Below are positions 9,256 through 17,751 of a stretch of DNA of 64,000 nt, in pieces. Positions within the stretch are counted from its first letter, which is position 1, and every line of letters begins with the position of its first letter. Location: assembly GCF_040359615.1 (NCBI RefSeq), contig NZ_CP132942.1:4402001-4466000 (forward strand), written 5' to 3'. The DNA is from Tunturibacter psychrotolerans (lineage in GTDB: Bacteria; Acidobacteriota; Terriglobia; Terriglobales; Acidobacteriaceae). The translations under genes were made by a program, and so were the position numbers. The notes below the pieces were generated by a model. That model did not search any database. It had not been told where the DNA came from and was given only the letters and a program-made list of their open reading frames with translations.

Positions 9256-9594
9256 ATGATCGACGAAGCCACCTTCCGCCGCGTATCCGACAAAGCTCTC
9301 GAATCCCTCAAGCAATCCCTCATCTCCGCCGAGGACGACGACGCAGGCTTCGAGTTCGAAGACAACAACGGCGTCATGAACATCATCTTCGAGAACGGCT
9401 CCAGCAAGTTCGTCATCACCCCCAACACTCCTATCCGTCAGGTCTGGATCTCTGCTCAATCCACCAGCTACAAACTAGAGTGGGCCGAAGCCACCAACGC
9501 CTTCACACTCACCAAGACCGGGGAAGACCTCAAAACCCTCACCCAGCGCCTGCTCCGCGAGCACCTCAACGACCCCACCATCACCCTCCCCTAG
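9256..9594 (+). CDS. cyaY: Frataxin/CyaY-like iron donor protein
   Basis: Small (112 residues) acidic alpha-beta protein of the frataxin family, which binds iron and modulates Fe-S cluster assembly. An N-terminal helix with an acidic ridge (ISAEDDDAGFEFED) precedes the beta-sheet segments GVMNIIFENGSSKFVI and PIRQVWISAQS, then KLEWAEATNAF, where frataxins carry the conserved Trp. It lies 9 bp downstream of crcB, probably in the same riboswitch-controlled transcript; a link between fluoride and iron handling is only suggested by this position. Clear family match by pattern; metal binding untested. Confidence 0.85.
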   Translation: MIDEATFRRVSDKALESLKQSLISAEDDDAGFEFEDNNGVMNIIFENGSSKFVITPNTPIRQVWISAQSTSYKLEWAEATNAFTLTKTGEDLKTLTQRLLREHLNDPTITLP

Positions 9595-9734
9595 CGCGGA
9601 CCCAAACAAATCAATCTTCATTTCGAGCAAAGCAAGTTAGAATTGCGCAACCGCCCAGCACATCTGCTCAGGGGCGGAAAACAAACAATCTCCTACGACT
9701 CCGCTCCCGTAGCAGGGAGGGCGAGATAGCCATC

Positions 9735-10520
9735 ATGACGCCGAAGCTGTCCGTAGCCATCATCACGCTCAACGAAGAGGCCAATCTGGCCCGCACCCTC
9801 GCCAGCGTCCAATTCGCCGACGAGATCATCGTCGTCGACTCCGGCTCCACCGACCGCACCCTCGAGATCGCTGCCTCCTACAAAGCCAAACTCTTCCTCG
9901 AACCCTGGCAAGGCTTCGCCCGTCAAAAAAACTTCGCGATCGAGCGCTGCACCGGCACATGGATCCTCTCTCTCGATGCTGACGAAGCTCTCACGCCCGA
10001 GCTCCAGGCCGAGATTGGCGCCGTGCTCTCCGGCGACCCAACCGCCGATGCCTACCTCCTGCGCCGCCGCAACCTCTTCCTCGGCCGCTGGATTCGCCAC
10101 GGTGGCTTCTACCCCGACCCGCATCTCCGCCTCTTCCGCCGCCACTCCGCCAACTTCGCTCCTCCCGCCCGCTTCACCAACCGCCCCGTCCACGAGACCA
10201 TCGCCCTCGACGGCGTCACCGAAACCCTCAAGCATGACCTCGTCCACCACGCGTACCCCACCATCGAGAGCTACATTGAAAGCCTCAACCGCTACAGCAC
10301 CCTCGGCGCGCAGACCATCATCGACAAAGGCCACACCAGCAGCTCCCGCCTGGCCCTCCTTCACAACGTCTTAGTCCGGCCCATCCTCACCTTCTTGCGA
10401 AACTATCTCCTCCGCCTCGGCTTCCTCGACGGCCGCGAAGGCCTCCTGCTTCACCTCTATCACTCCACCTACACCAGCTGGCAACACGCCAAAGCCTGGC
10501 AAACCACCCGCAACCGCTAA
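9735..10520 (+). CDS. Family 2 glycosyltransferase (WaaE/KdtX-like)
   Basis: Cytoplasmic GT-A glycosyltransferase of 261 residues. The N-terminus shows the GT2 pattern: VAIITLNEEANLARTL, then EIIVVDSGSTDRTLEIA and the DXD-type metal/nucleotide-sugar site in SLDADEALTPEL. The middle has HGGFYPDPHLRLFRR and PVHETIAL, typical of enzymes resembling the LPS-core WaaE/KdtX beta-1,4-glucosyltransferases. The start at ATG 9735 is chosen because the catalytic domain begins there and AGGGAGGG lies upstream; the frame extends back into cyaY but that part is not coding. It lies about 140 bp after cyaY. The acceptor is unknown; no other LPS gene is adjacent. Confidence 0.9.
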   Translation: MTPKLSVAIITLNEEANLARTLASVQFADEIIVVDSGSTDRTLEIAASYKAKLFLEPWQGFARQKNFAIERCTGTWILSLDADEALTPELQAEIGAVLSGDPTADAYLLRRRNLFLGRWIRHGGFYPDPHLRLFRRHSANFAPPARFTNRPVHETIALDGVTETLKHDLVHHAYPTIESYIESLNRYSTLGAQTIIDKGHTSSSRLALLHNVLVRPILTFLRNYLLRLGFLDGREGLLLHLYHSTYTSWQHAKAWQTTRNR

Positions 10521-10565
10521 CTTCATCATCCTTGAAATTGTCTGTTCGTTGAAAAGATCACAGCT

Positions 10566-10842
10566 CGTCATTGCAACCGAAGCTGCTCACAGCCTCACCT
10601 AAGCAGCGCAATGGAGACCCCGCATTTTGCTTTGCAGTTGCATGCAACTTCCTGCAATTGCAGTTGCATGTGTCGTTCTTGCAATTGCAGTTGCAGTTGT
10701 CTTTCTTGTTGTCATCCCCGAAGGGGATCTGCTGTTGCCTTGTCTCTTCTGTTGCCATCACCTTTTTTCATACAACAAAAAAGCCCGTCATCTCGACCGA
10801 GCTGCTCACAGCCTCACCGCAGCGCAGCGGAGCCCCCATTTT
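10566..10842. repeat. Pair of diverged direct repeats flanking a low-complexity tract
   Basis: The copy at about 10566-10628 and the copy at about 10786-10842 share CGTCAT..(C)GACCGA.GCTGCTCACA, GCCTCACC, AGCGCA.(C/T)GGAG and a CCCC(G)CATTTT end, in the same orientation. They resemble the GTCAT...GACCGA...CAGTGGAG intergenic repeats common in Terriglobia genomes; that comparison is from memory. Confidence 0.65.
10631..10704. repeat. TTGCAG/CAATTG low-complexity tract
   Basis: TGCAATTGCAGTTGCA occurs twice (about 10653 and 10680) among further TTGCAG and TGCAACT units and a GTTGCATGCAAC palindrome at 10637-10648. It lies between the two copies of the neighbouring direct repeat. Confidence 0.7.
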
Positions 10843-10909
10843 GTCTTGTCCGCTCTGCAGTCTCTCCGAGCAAAACCGAAACCGCCTCCTCGCTGGTGTA
10901 AAACAAATC

Positions 10910-13411
10910 ATGCCCAACCGCCCGACCCTGGCTCTCCTCGCCATCTCCGCAATCCTCCCCGCAACACTCTCCGCACAAACCATCGCCGCCAAGACCGCAG
11001 GCATGAAGCACCTCGACGGCTACCTCCCACTCGACTGGGACGCCAAGACCGGCAAGCTCTATCTCGAACTCCCCCACCTCGACGCCAACGGCCGCAGCCC
11101 CGATCTCCTCTACACCCACTCCCTCCCCTACGGCACCGGCTCTAACGACCTCGGCCTCGACCGCGGCCAAATCTCCTCCGGCGAAATCCTTCACTTCGAG
11201 CGCACCGGCCCCAAGGTCCTCCTAGTCGAACCAAACCAATCCTTCCGCTCCACCTCCACCGACCCGCTCGAGCAGCTAGCCGTCCACCAGTCCTTCCCCG
11301 AATCCATCCTCTACGGCTTCAAGGTCGAAGCCGAAGACCCCAACGGCGCCGTCCTCATCGACGCGACAGACTTCTACCTCCGCGACGCCCACGGCGTAGC
11401 CGAAACCCTCACCGCCACCAAGCAAGGCGCCTACAAACTCGAACCCACCCGCTCCACCATTGCCCTCGACGCCACCAAAGCCTTCCTCAAAAACACCGAA
11501 GTAGAATCCATCCTCACCTTCACCACCGACGACCCCACCAAAGCCGAGTTCGTCAACAACGTCACACCCGACCCTCACGCCCTCACCCTCCGCGAGCACC
11601 AATCCTTCATCGAACTCCCCGGCCCCGGCTTCACTCCACGCCGCTTCGACCCACGCGCCGGCTACTTCCCCACCAGCTACCGAGACTACGCAACCCCGTT
11701 AGGCGCCCCGCTCGATCAGCAGTTCATCATTCGCCACCGCCTCATCAAAAAAGATCCCTCCTGCAAACAAAGCTGCGAAGCTGTCACCCCCATCCAGTAC
11801 TACGTTGATCGCGGCTCTCCCGAGCCCATCCGCACCGCCCTCCTCGAAGGCGCACGCTGGTGGGATCAAGCCTTCCAGGCCGCAGGCTGGGCCAAAGGCA
11901 CCTTCCGCGTCGACATCCTCCCCGCCGACGCCGACCCCATGGACATCCGCTACAACATCATCCAGTGGGTCCACCGCTACACCCGCGGCTGGAGCTACGG
12001 GTCTGCAGTTGCCGACCCACGCACCGGCGAAATCATCAAAGGCAACGTCACCCTCGGCTCCCTCCGCAGCCGCCAGGACTACCTCATCGCCGAAGCCCTC
12101 CTAAGCCCCTATGAGAACGGCAAACCCCTCCCGCCCGCGAACGACCCCATGCTAGCGATGGTCCTAGCCCGCACCCGCCAGTTAGCTGCCCACGAAACCG
12201 GCCACACCCTCGGCCTCGCTCACAACTTCGCTGCCAGCTCCTTCCCCCACACCCCCGAAGAGTCCGTCTCCGTCATGGACTACCCCCACCCCTACATCAC
12301 CCTCAGCAAAGAAGGCGTCCCCACCCTCACCGAAAGCTACGGCGTCAACATCGGCATCTGGGACAAGGTCGCCATCAACTACGGCTACCGCGAATTCGAC
12401 AGCAATAAAAAACCAACAGAAGACCCCGCCGCCCTCAACGCCATCCTCGAAGCCAGCGAAAAAACCGGTCTCCTCTACATCACCGACGAAGACGCCCGTC
12501 CCCTCGGCGGCGCGCAACCCCACGCCCACCTCTGGGACAACGGGACTGATCCCGCAGCAGAGCTAGACCGTATCTTAACCATCCGCACCGCCGCCCTCGC
12601 CCGCTTCAACGAGAACGCCATCACCCTAGGCACGCCCATGGCGCAGCTCGAAGACACCCTCGTCCCCCTCTATCTCCTCCACCGCTATCAAACCGAAGCC
12701 ACCATCAAAGAGATCGGCGGCCTCGACTACCGCTACAACCTCCGCGGCGACGGCCAACCTACCCCGGAGATCGTCCCCGCTGCCGAACAAAAGAAAGCCC
12801 TCACCGCCGTCCTCAAAACCCTCTCCCCCGAAACCCTCACCCTCCCAGAGCCGCTCTTAAAAATCCTCCCACCCCGCCCACCCGGCCTGCCGCGCACACG
12901 CGAATCCTTCCCCTCCGAAACCGGCCTCACCTTCGACCCCATCGCCACCGCCGAGTCCGCCGCCGACCTCACCCTCAACGTCCTCCTCGACCCCGCCCGC
13001 GCCTCGCGCCTCGTTCAGTACCACATGCGCCTCGCCGACGGCCCCTCCCTCCGCGGCGTCCTTGAAGCAATCTCCCAAACCACCGCTGAGCGCCCTGAAG
13101 CCGGCCACACCATCTCCTCCGAAGTAGAACGAGCCGTAGAGTTCCGCGCCCTCGAAGCCATGCTCTCTCTCGCCGTCAACCCACAAGCCTCCACGCAGGC
13201 CCGCGCCATCGCCCGCTCCCACATCAACGATCTCCTCAAGCAGTGGACCACCGCCGCCTCCGTCACCGAAACCGACACCGCCGAAGCCATCCACCGCGCC
13301 GCCCTCATCGACCGCATCAACGACTTCAACCGCGACCCCACCAAGTTCATCCCCGCCAAACCCATCGAAGCCCCGCCCGGCATGCCCATCGGCAACGCCG
13401 ACGACTTCTAG
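10910..13411 (+). CDS. Secreted zinc-dependent metalloprotease (DUF5117/DUF4953 type)
   Basis: Exported zincin of 833 residues. The signal peptide is MPNRPTLALLAISAILPATL ending SAQT; this ATG is the start because the upstream in-frame extension is repeat sequence. The zinc site HETGHTLGLAHNF (His428, Glu429, His432, His438) has the extended HEXXHXXGXXH form of metzincins. A later SVMDYPHPYI supplies the Met-turn-like motif. The N-terminal third (LDGYLPLDWDAKTGKLYLE, GSNDLGLDRGQ) matches the DUF5117 region of this family, common in Acidobacteriota and Bacteroidota. The substrate is unknown. Its last residues, GMPIGNADDF, recur as a remnant downstream of the next gene. Confidence 0.9.
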   Translation: MPNRPTLALLAISAILPATLSAQTIAAKTAGMKHLDGYLPLDWDAKTGKLYLELPHLDANGRSPDLLYTHSLPYGTGSNDLGLDRGQISSGEILHFERTGPKVLLVEPNQSFRSTSTDPLEQLAVHQSFPESILYGFKVEAEDPNGAVLIDATDFYLRDAHGVAETLTATKQGAYKLEPTRSTIALDATKAFLKNTEVESILTFTTDDPTKAEFVNNVTPDPHALTLREHQSFIELPGPGFTPRRFDPRAGYFPTSYRDYATPLGAPLDQQFIIRHRLIKKDPSCKQSCEAVTPIQYYVDRGSPEPIRTALLEGARWWDQAFQAAGWAKGTFRVDILPADADPMDIRYNIIQWVHRYTRGWSYGSAVADPRTGEIIKGNVTLGSLRSRQDYLIAEALLSPYENGKPLPPANDPMLAMVLARTRQLAAHETGHTLGLAHNFAASSFPHTPEESVSVMDYPHPYITLSKEGVPTLTESYGVNIGIWDKVAINYGYREFDSNKKPTEDPAALNAILEASEKTGLLYITDEDARPLGGAQPHAHLWDNGTDPAAELDRILTIRTAALARFNENAITLGTPMAQLEDTLVPLYLLHRYQTEATIKEIGGLDYRYNLRGDGQPTPEIVPAAEQKKALTAVLKTLSPETLTLPEPLLKILPPRPPGLPRTRESFPSETGLTFDPIATAESAADLTLNVLLDPARASRLVQYHMRLADGPSLRGVLEAISQTTAERPEAGHTISSEVERAVEFRALEAMLSLAVNPQASTQARAIARSHINDLLKQWTTAASVTETDTAEAIHRAALIDRINDFNRDPTKFIPAKPIEAPPGMPIGNADDF

Positions 13412-13484
13412 AATCACGGTCGAGCTCTACTAAATATCGGCAGGGATGGATGAAATCTTTTTTCTTAAATATATTCATCTGAAC

Positions 13485-15038
13485 ATGAAAGTCTCACGCG
13501 CCGTCCCGTGTCTGTTCCTCTTCGCAGTCTTCCTCCCTTCAAAGAGCCCCGCCCAATCATCTCCGGCAGCCAGCAACGCAACATGCAAAATCGACAAGAC
13601 ACCCCCTACCGACACCGAGCTCGCGTTCTACCGCCAGGACTTTAAAAAAGCAGCCGACCTCGCCGCAGCCGGATACAAATCCGACCCCAAAAATAGTCGC
13701 AGCCGCCAGCTCGAAATCGACAGCCTCATCGGCTTCGGCAGACTCGACGAAGCCCGCAAGAAGACCGATGCATGGACCCTCGCCGAGCCAACCAACGCTG
13801 TCGCCATCGTCACCGCCGGAGAGCTCCGCCACGCGGAAGGAGACTGGATCGAGTCCTACGCGCTCATGCTCAAGGCGCTCAAGGCCGACCCTTGTCTGCC
13901 CAGCGCCTTCCAGGGTCTCGCCCAATACGAAACACTCAGCGGCTACCACGCCACGGCACAGAAGCACCTCACCATCGCTCATCAGCTAAGCCCCAACAAC
14001 GACAACATCCGCTTCGCTTGGATCAACTCCCTGAACGACGCACAGTCTGTGGCCGAACTCGGCAAATATATCCAAGACTCTAAAACGCTCGACGACAAGC
14101 GCCGCACCAGTCTCACTACCCGACTCAACCAGGAGACCTCCGCCCTCAAAAATCCCTGCGAGCTCTCCTCCGCCACCAGCCCCGTCCGAATCCCTATGGC
14201 ACCCGTCTACGGCACCGTCGGCGTCGACCACTACGGTCTTGAAGTCGCCTTCAACGGCCACAAGCGCATCCTCCAGATCGACACCCGAGCCAGCGGCCTC
14301 CTCCTTACGCACAACTCATACACCGGCATGGGTCTGCAAAAGGTGAGTTCCTCCCACGTATATGACCCAGGCACTCAGGAATCCTCTCCCCTCGACCTGT
14401 TCACCTCCGCGTCCGTTCGTATCGGAAGCGTCGAGTTCAAAAACTGCAACGTCACTGCTGTAGACAATCCAAGCGCCGTGAGCGGCGAAGCCGACGCTGG
14501 GCAGCGTGTCGATCAAGGGGACGGACTCATCGGTACCGACATCTTCTCTCGCTATCTCGTCACCCTCGACTACGCAAAGCACGAGGTCCTGCTTGAACCA
14601 CTGCCGCAACCACCGTCACCTCCGCCGGGACCGCTCGACGCGCTCGGTGGCGATCCGGCAAACGATCTCAGCAGCTTTGACCGATTCAAAGCACCAACCA
14701 TGCAGAAATGGACCAGCATCTATCGCGAAGGTCCTGAGATCATCATGCCCACTGTCGTCAACGGTAAGAAGCCTACGCTCTTCATGGTGGACACCGGTTC
14801 GTCCAGCACCGTGATCGACACTGACATCGCCAGCCAGCTCACGCACACCAAAGGAAGCACATCCGTCATTGACTTCGCGGGCCTGCGTCTCCCTGCCACA
14901 GCGATGGACCCAGCAGACCTTGCACGATTCGACGGAGTTCACGGCGTCCTCGGCTACCCCACCCTCCAGCAACTCATCATGCACATCGACTATCGCGACA
15001 ACCTCGTTCTCTTCGAAGCAGCCGCCGCCCATAAGTAA
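13485..15038 (+). CDS. Secreted TPR plus retropepsin-like aspartic protease, copy 1 (DTR variant)
   Basis: Exported protein of 517 residues; signal peptide residues 1-23 ending SPAQS. Residues about 35-210 form helical TPR-like repeats (FYRQDFKKAADLAAAGYKS; AEGDWIESYALMLKALK; TAQKHLTIAHQLSPNND). Two retropepsin-like aspartyl domains follow. The first has IDTRAS at Asp266, where the invariant Gly of the DTG active site is Arg (codon CGA). The second has MVDTGSSS at Asp436 with the normal motif and a C-terminal GVLGYPTLQQL flap-like segment. The paralogue 1691 bp downstream keeps DTG in both. The ATG at 13485 begins the signal peptide; an earlier ATG at 13446 in frame lacks one. The first domain is probably inactive; the second could still act if it dimerises. 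Confidence 0.85.
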   Translation: MKVSRAVPCLFLFAVFLPSKSPAQSSPAASNATCKIDKTPPTDTELAFYRQDFKKAADLAAAGYKSDPKNSRSRQLEIDSLIGFGRLDEARKKTDAWTLAEPTNAVAIVTAGELRHAEGDWIESYALMLKALKADPCLPSAFQGLAQYETLSGYHATAQKHLTIAHQLSPNNDNIRFAWINSLNDAQSVAELGKYIQDSKTLDDKRRTSLTTRLNQETSALKNPCELSSATSPVRIPMAPVYGTVGVDHYGLEVAFNGHKRILQIDTRASGLLLTHNSYTGMGLQKVSSSHVYDPGTQESSPLDLFTSASVRIGSVEFKNCNVTAVDNPSAVSGEADAGQRVDQGDGLIGTDIFSRYLVTLDYAKHEVLLEPLPQPPSPPPGPLDALGGDPANDLSSFDRFKAPTMQKWTSIYREGPEIIMPTVVNGKKPTLFMVDTGSSSTVIDTDIASQLTHTKGSTSVIDFAGLRLPATAMDPADLARFDGVHGVLGYPTLQQLIMHIDYRDNLVLFEAAAAHK

Positions 15039-15069
15039 CACCATTTTGTCACCAACCTGGCAATCATCC

Positions 15070-15102
15070 GGCATGCCCATCGGCGACGCCGACGACTTCT
15101 AG
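15070..15102 (+). pseudogene. Remnant of the metalloprotease C-terminus (GMPIGDADDF-stop)
   Basis: The bases encode GMPIGDADDF followed by TAG, nearly identical to the last ten residues of the metalloprotease (GMPIGNADDF) at 13379-13411. It has no start or upstream domain and is a by-product of the tandem duplication, marking its left breakpoint. Confidence 0.85.
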
Positions 15103-15175
15103 AGTTTCACTGCGAATACAATTAACTAATTCGGGGGATGCATGAAATCTTTTTCTTAAATATATTCAGCTAAAC

Positions 15176-16780
15176 ATGAAAGTCTTAGCTCCCGAGCTCC
15201 TGTATTCCCTCCTCTTCTCATTTCTCCTCACCTCAACAAGTCCCGCCCAATCATCTCCGGCAGCCAGCAACGCAACCTGCAAGATCGATAAGACTCCCCC
15301 TACCGACACCGAGGTCGCTTTCTACCGGCGAGACTTCAAAAAAGCGGCCGACCTCGCCGCAGCCGGATACAAGGCTGACCCCAAAGATAGCCGCAGTCGC
15401 CAGCTCGAAATCGACAGTCTCATCGGCCTGGGCAAACTTGATGATGCCCGCAAGATGATCGACCCCTGGACCCTCGCCGAGCCAACAAATCCTGTCGCGA
15501 TCGTCACTGCCGGCGAACTCCGTTACGCGGAAGGAGACTGGATTGAATCCTATGCCCTCATGCTCAAGGCGCTCAAAATCGACCCCTGTCTCCCGTCAGC
15601 CTATGAGGGTCTCGCCGGCTACGAATCACTCGCCGGCTACCACTCCACCGCCCAAAAGCACCTCGCACTTGCTCATCAGCTAAGTCCCAACAACGACAAC
15701 ATCCGCTTCGCCTGGATCAACTCCCTGAACGACGCACAGTCTACAGCCGAGCTCGCCAGCTTTATTCACGACTCCAAAACGCTCGACGACAAGCGCCGCA
15801 CCAATCTCACGACCCAACTCAACCAGAACACCTCCAGCCTGAAAAATCGCTGCGAACTCTCCTCAGTCACCACCCCTGTGCGAATCCCGATGACGCCCGT
15901 TTACGGCGCCGCCGGGATCGATCACTACGGACTCGAAATCGCGTTCAACGGACACAAGAGAACCCTTCAGATCGACACCGGTGCCAGCGGTTTCCTTCTC
16001 ACGCAAAGCGTATACGCCGGAATGGGTCTGCAAAAGATCAGCTCCTCACACGTCTGGGGCTTCGGCGATCAGGAAGCCAACGCAATCGACTTGTTCACCG
16101 CCGCGTCGGTTCGTATCGGAGGCGTTGAGTTCAAAAACTGCAACGTGTCCGTTCTCGACAACTTCGGCGTCTTGGGGGGCGGCCACATCGGCCAGGCCAT
16201 GGATACAGGAGGCGGCCTCGTAGGTACAGACATCTTCTCTCGCTACCTCGTCACACTCGACTACGTAAAGCACGAGATCCGGCTTGAGCCCCTTCCCCAA
16301 CCGCCATCCCCTGCTCCAGCACCGCTGGACGCGCTCGGCGGGGATCCCGCCAACGACCTCAGCAGCTTCGACCGCTTCAAAGCGCCAACCATGCAGAACT
16401 GGACCAGCATCTACCGCCGTGATCATCTGATCATCATGCCCACCGTCATCAACAGCAGCAAGCCAACACTCTTCGTCGTAGATACCGGCTCGTTCACCAA
16501 TATGATCGACACGAACTTCGCTAAGCAGGTCACGCATACCAAAGAAAGCACAACCTACTCTCGAGGCCTTTCCGGAATGAGCAACCTTTTAGAAACAGGC
16601 AGCTTCACCGCTGACTTCGCCGGCCTGAGACTCCCGGTAGTCGGCATGAACTCGCAAAATTTGTCGCGATTCAACGGAGTTCATGGCTTCCTCGGCTACC
16701 CCACTCTCCAACAGCTTGTCATGCACATCGACTATCGTGACAACCTCGTCCTATTCGAAGCACCCAACGCACACAAGTAA
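15176..16780 (+). CDS. Secreted TPR plus retropepsin-like aspartic protease, copy 2
   Basis: Exported protein of 534 residues, closely similar along its length to the preceding gene. Signal peptide residues 1-24 ending SPAQS, TPR-like helices (DFKKAADLAAAGYKADPKD), then two aspartyl domains with intact active sites: IDTGASGF (Asp267) and VVDTGSFT (Asp436). A 17-residue insertion relative to copy 1 surrounds TTYSRGLSGMSNLLE in the second domain. Both Asp motifs being intact suggests an active, perhaps pepsin-like two-lobed enzyme in one chain. The preserved spacer suggests the same promoter as copy 1. The substrate is unknown; the neighbouring secreted metalloprotease suggests a shared proteolytic role, which is inference. 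Confidence 0.87.
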   Translation: MKVLAPELLYSLLFSFLLTSTSPAQSSPAASNATCKIDKTPPTDTEVAFYRRDFKKAADLAAAGYKADPKDSRSRQLEIDSLIGLGKLDDARKMIDPWTLAEPTNPVAIVTAGELRYAEGDWIESYALMLKALKIDPCLPSAYEGLAGYESLAGYHSTAQKHLALAHQLSPNNDNIRFAWINSLNDAQSTAELASFIHDSKTLDDKRRTNLTTQLNQNTSSLKNRCELSSVTTPVRIPMTPVYGAAGIDHYGLEIAFNGHKRTLQIDTGASGFLLTQSVYAGMGLQKISSSHVWGFGDQEANAIDLFTAASVRIGGVEFKNCNVSVLDNFGVLGGGHIGQAMDTGGGLVGTDIFSRYLVTLDYVKHEIRLEPLPQPPSPAPAPLDALGGDPANDLSSFDRFKAPTMQNWTSIYRRDHLIIMPTVINSSKPTLFVVDTGSFTNMIDTNFAKQVTHTKESTTYSRGLSGMSNLLETGSFTADFAGLRLPVVGMNSQNLSRFNGVHGFLGYPTLQQLVMHIDYRDNLVLFEAPNAHK

Positions 16781-17322
16781 AGAAGAAGGTGAGGTGACGA
16801 GTCTTGCGCGCGCATAGTTAGTGAGCCAAGGTTTGTTCTAAAACCTCTTACCTCGAGCTCACGGCACCAAAACACCACGTTTCCACCATCAATCACCATC
16901 AAAAACCACAACAAGGACACAGATAAAGCCATAGCCTCTCCCCCGGATCAAAGAATTCGATCCAAACTGGGGAAACCCGCTTCGCCGATAGCGAAATCCT
17001 CCCAAAATCCTGTCAAGCCCCATTCCTGCGAAAACCCGCGTCAGCACAGGCGATCTGCGTGGCGTATTTACCCAGCCCAACTCTCTATAATTGAAGAAAG
17101 GAGCTGATTGAAATCAGAAGCTTGGTTCAATCGTTCTTGTCGATAAGCAGAGAGCACGTAAACTGCTGATTTCAAGTATTTTAGCAATAACTCATTTGGA
17201 ATGAATACTTTACAGACAGGAACCCGCTGCAACTAACAGAACCTAAAGTACTTCCCTGCAAGATACCCCAGGGGGGAGGGGGGTACCTTAACCACCCAAC
17301 CGCCAGCTATACTCACCACTCA
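16781..17322. other. Intergenic region with several inverted repeats, no gene seen
   Basis: About 540 bp. Contents: an interrupted palindrome at 16821-16862 (GTGAGC/GCTCAC outer, AGGTTT/AAACCT inner); a CACCA-rich tract at about 16864-16918; TTGAAATCAG at about 17108 with its inverse CTGATTTCAA at about 17164; and a G-rich hairpin at about 17263-17287 (TACCCC/GGGGTA around AGGGGGGAGG). Short open frames here lack domains and start signals. Confidence 0.6.
16864..16918 (-). repeat. CACCA-rich intergenic tract (copy A)
   Basis: On the minus strand the tract reads GTGGTTTTTGATGGTGA then TGGTGGAAACGTGGTG. The blocks GTGGT(N)TTTGATGGTGA and GTGG-AAACGTGGTG recur in the spacer downstream of rseP on the plus strand. 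Confidence 0.55.
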
Positions 17323-17742
17323 ATGCCAATTGCCACCCCAATCCGTGTCCTGGTCGCTAAACCCGGCCTGGACGGCCACGACCGTGGCGCCAAAATCATC
17401 GCCCGCGCCCTCCGCGACGCAGGAATGGAGGTCATCTACACCGGCCTCCGCCAAACCCCCGAGATGATCGTCTCCGCCGCCATCCAGGAGGACGTCGACT
17501 GCATCGGCCTCTCTATCCTCTCCGGAGCCCACAACGTAATCGTCCCCCGAATCACCGCCCTCCTCCGCGACCAGAAGGCCGAAGACATCCTCCTCGTCCT
17601 GGGGGGCACCATTCCCGACGAAGACCAGCCGAAATTAAAAGAAAACGGCGTCTCGGCCATCTTCGGACCGGGAACGCCGCTTGAAACCACCATCACCTTC
17701 ATCCGCGAGAACGTCAAACCTCGCGGCCTGCTCATCAACTAA
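17323..17742 (+). CDS. Cobalamin B12-binding protein, methylmalonyl-CoA mutase small-domain type
   Basis: Stand-alone B12-binding domain of 139 residues. It carries the base-off/His-on motif DGHDRG, where the His is the lower axial cobalt ligand, then SILSG and the LGGTIP segment that hold the nucleotide tail. The sequence follows the C-terminal domain of methylmalonyl-CoA mutase, so it probably acts with a separate catalytic subunit to interconvert methylmalonyl- and succinyl-CoA or a related acyl-CoA. No mutase large subunit or MeaB chaperone is in the window. It is convergent with the leucine-degradation operon, fitting a branched-chain or propionate setting. Alternative: isobutyryl-CoA mutase small subunit. 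Confidence 0.9.
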   Translation: MPIATPIRVLVAKPGLDGHDRGAKIIARALRDAGMEVIYTGLRQTPEMIVSAAIQEDVDCIGLSILSGAHNVIVPRITALLRDQKAEDILLVLGGTIPDEDQPKLKENGVSAIFGPGTPLETTITFIRENVKPRGLLIN

Positions 17743-17751
17743 CGCAGCAAA

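Larger units (their letters stand above)
10521..10909. other. Repeat-rich intergenic region before the metalloprotease
   Basis: About 390 bp with no convincing gene. It holds two diverged copies of a roughly 60-bp repeat, a TTGCAG-rich low-complexity tract and a small CCCCGAAGGGG palindrome at about 10717-10727. An open frame runs through it into the metalloprotease, but it encodes repetitive Leu/Gln/Ser/Cys sequence and no signal peptide, so it is not treated as coding. Confidence 0.7.
13381..16780 (+). repeat. Tandem duplication of the TPR/aspartic-protease gene with its upstream spacer
   Basis: The ATG codons of the two genes (13485 and 15176) are exactly 1691 bp apart, and so are the CATGCCCATCGGC segments at 13381 and 15072. 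The spacer from that segment to each ATG is therefore the same length (104 bp) in both copies, including the shared ATGAAATCTTTTT and TTAAATATATTCA. The duplicated unit starts inside the 3' end of the metalloprotease gene and ends shortly after the stop of copy 1. Confidence 0.85.

Noticed and set aside
9480..9734. In-frame N-terminal extension of the glycosyltransferase overlapping cyaY
   Set aside because: Arg/His/Pro-rich shadow of the cyaY reading frame; the GT2 fold begins at 9735.
10571..10909. In-frame N-terminal extension of the metalloprotease
   Set aside because: It is encoded by low-complexity and repeated DNA, and the signal peptide begins at the ATG at 10910.
10521..10909. IS element or transposase remnant in the repeat-rich spacer
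   Set aside because: No transposase motif, terminal inverted repeats or target-site duplication could be found; the repeats are short and direct.
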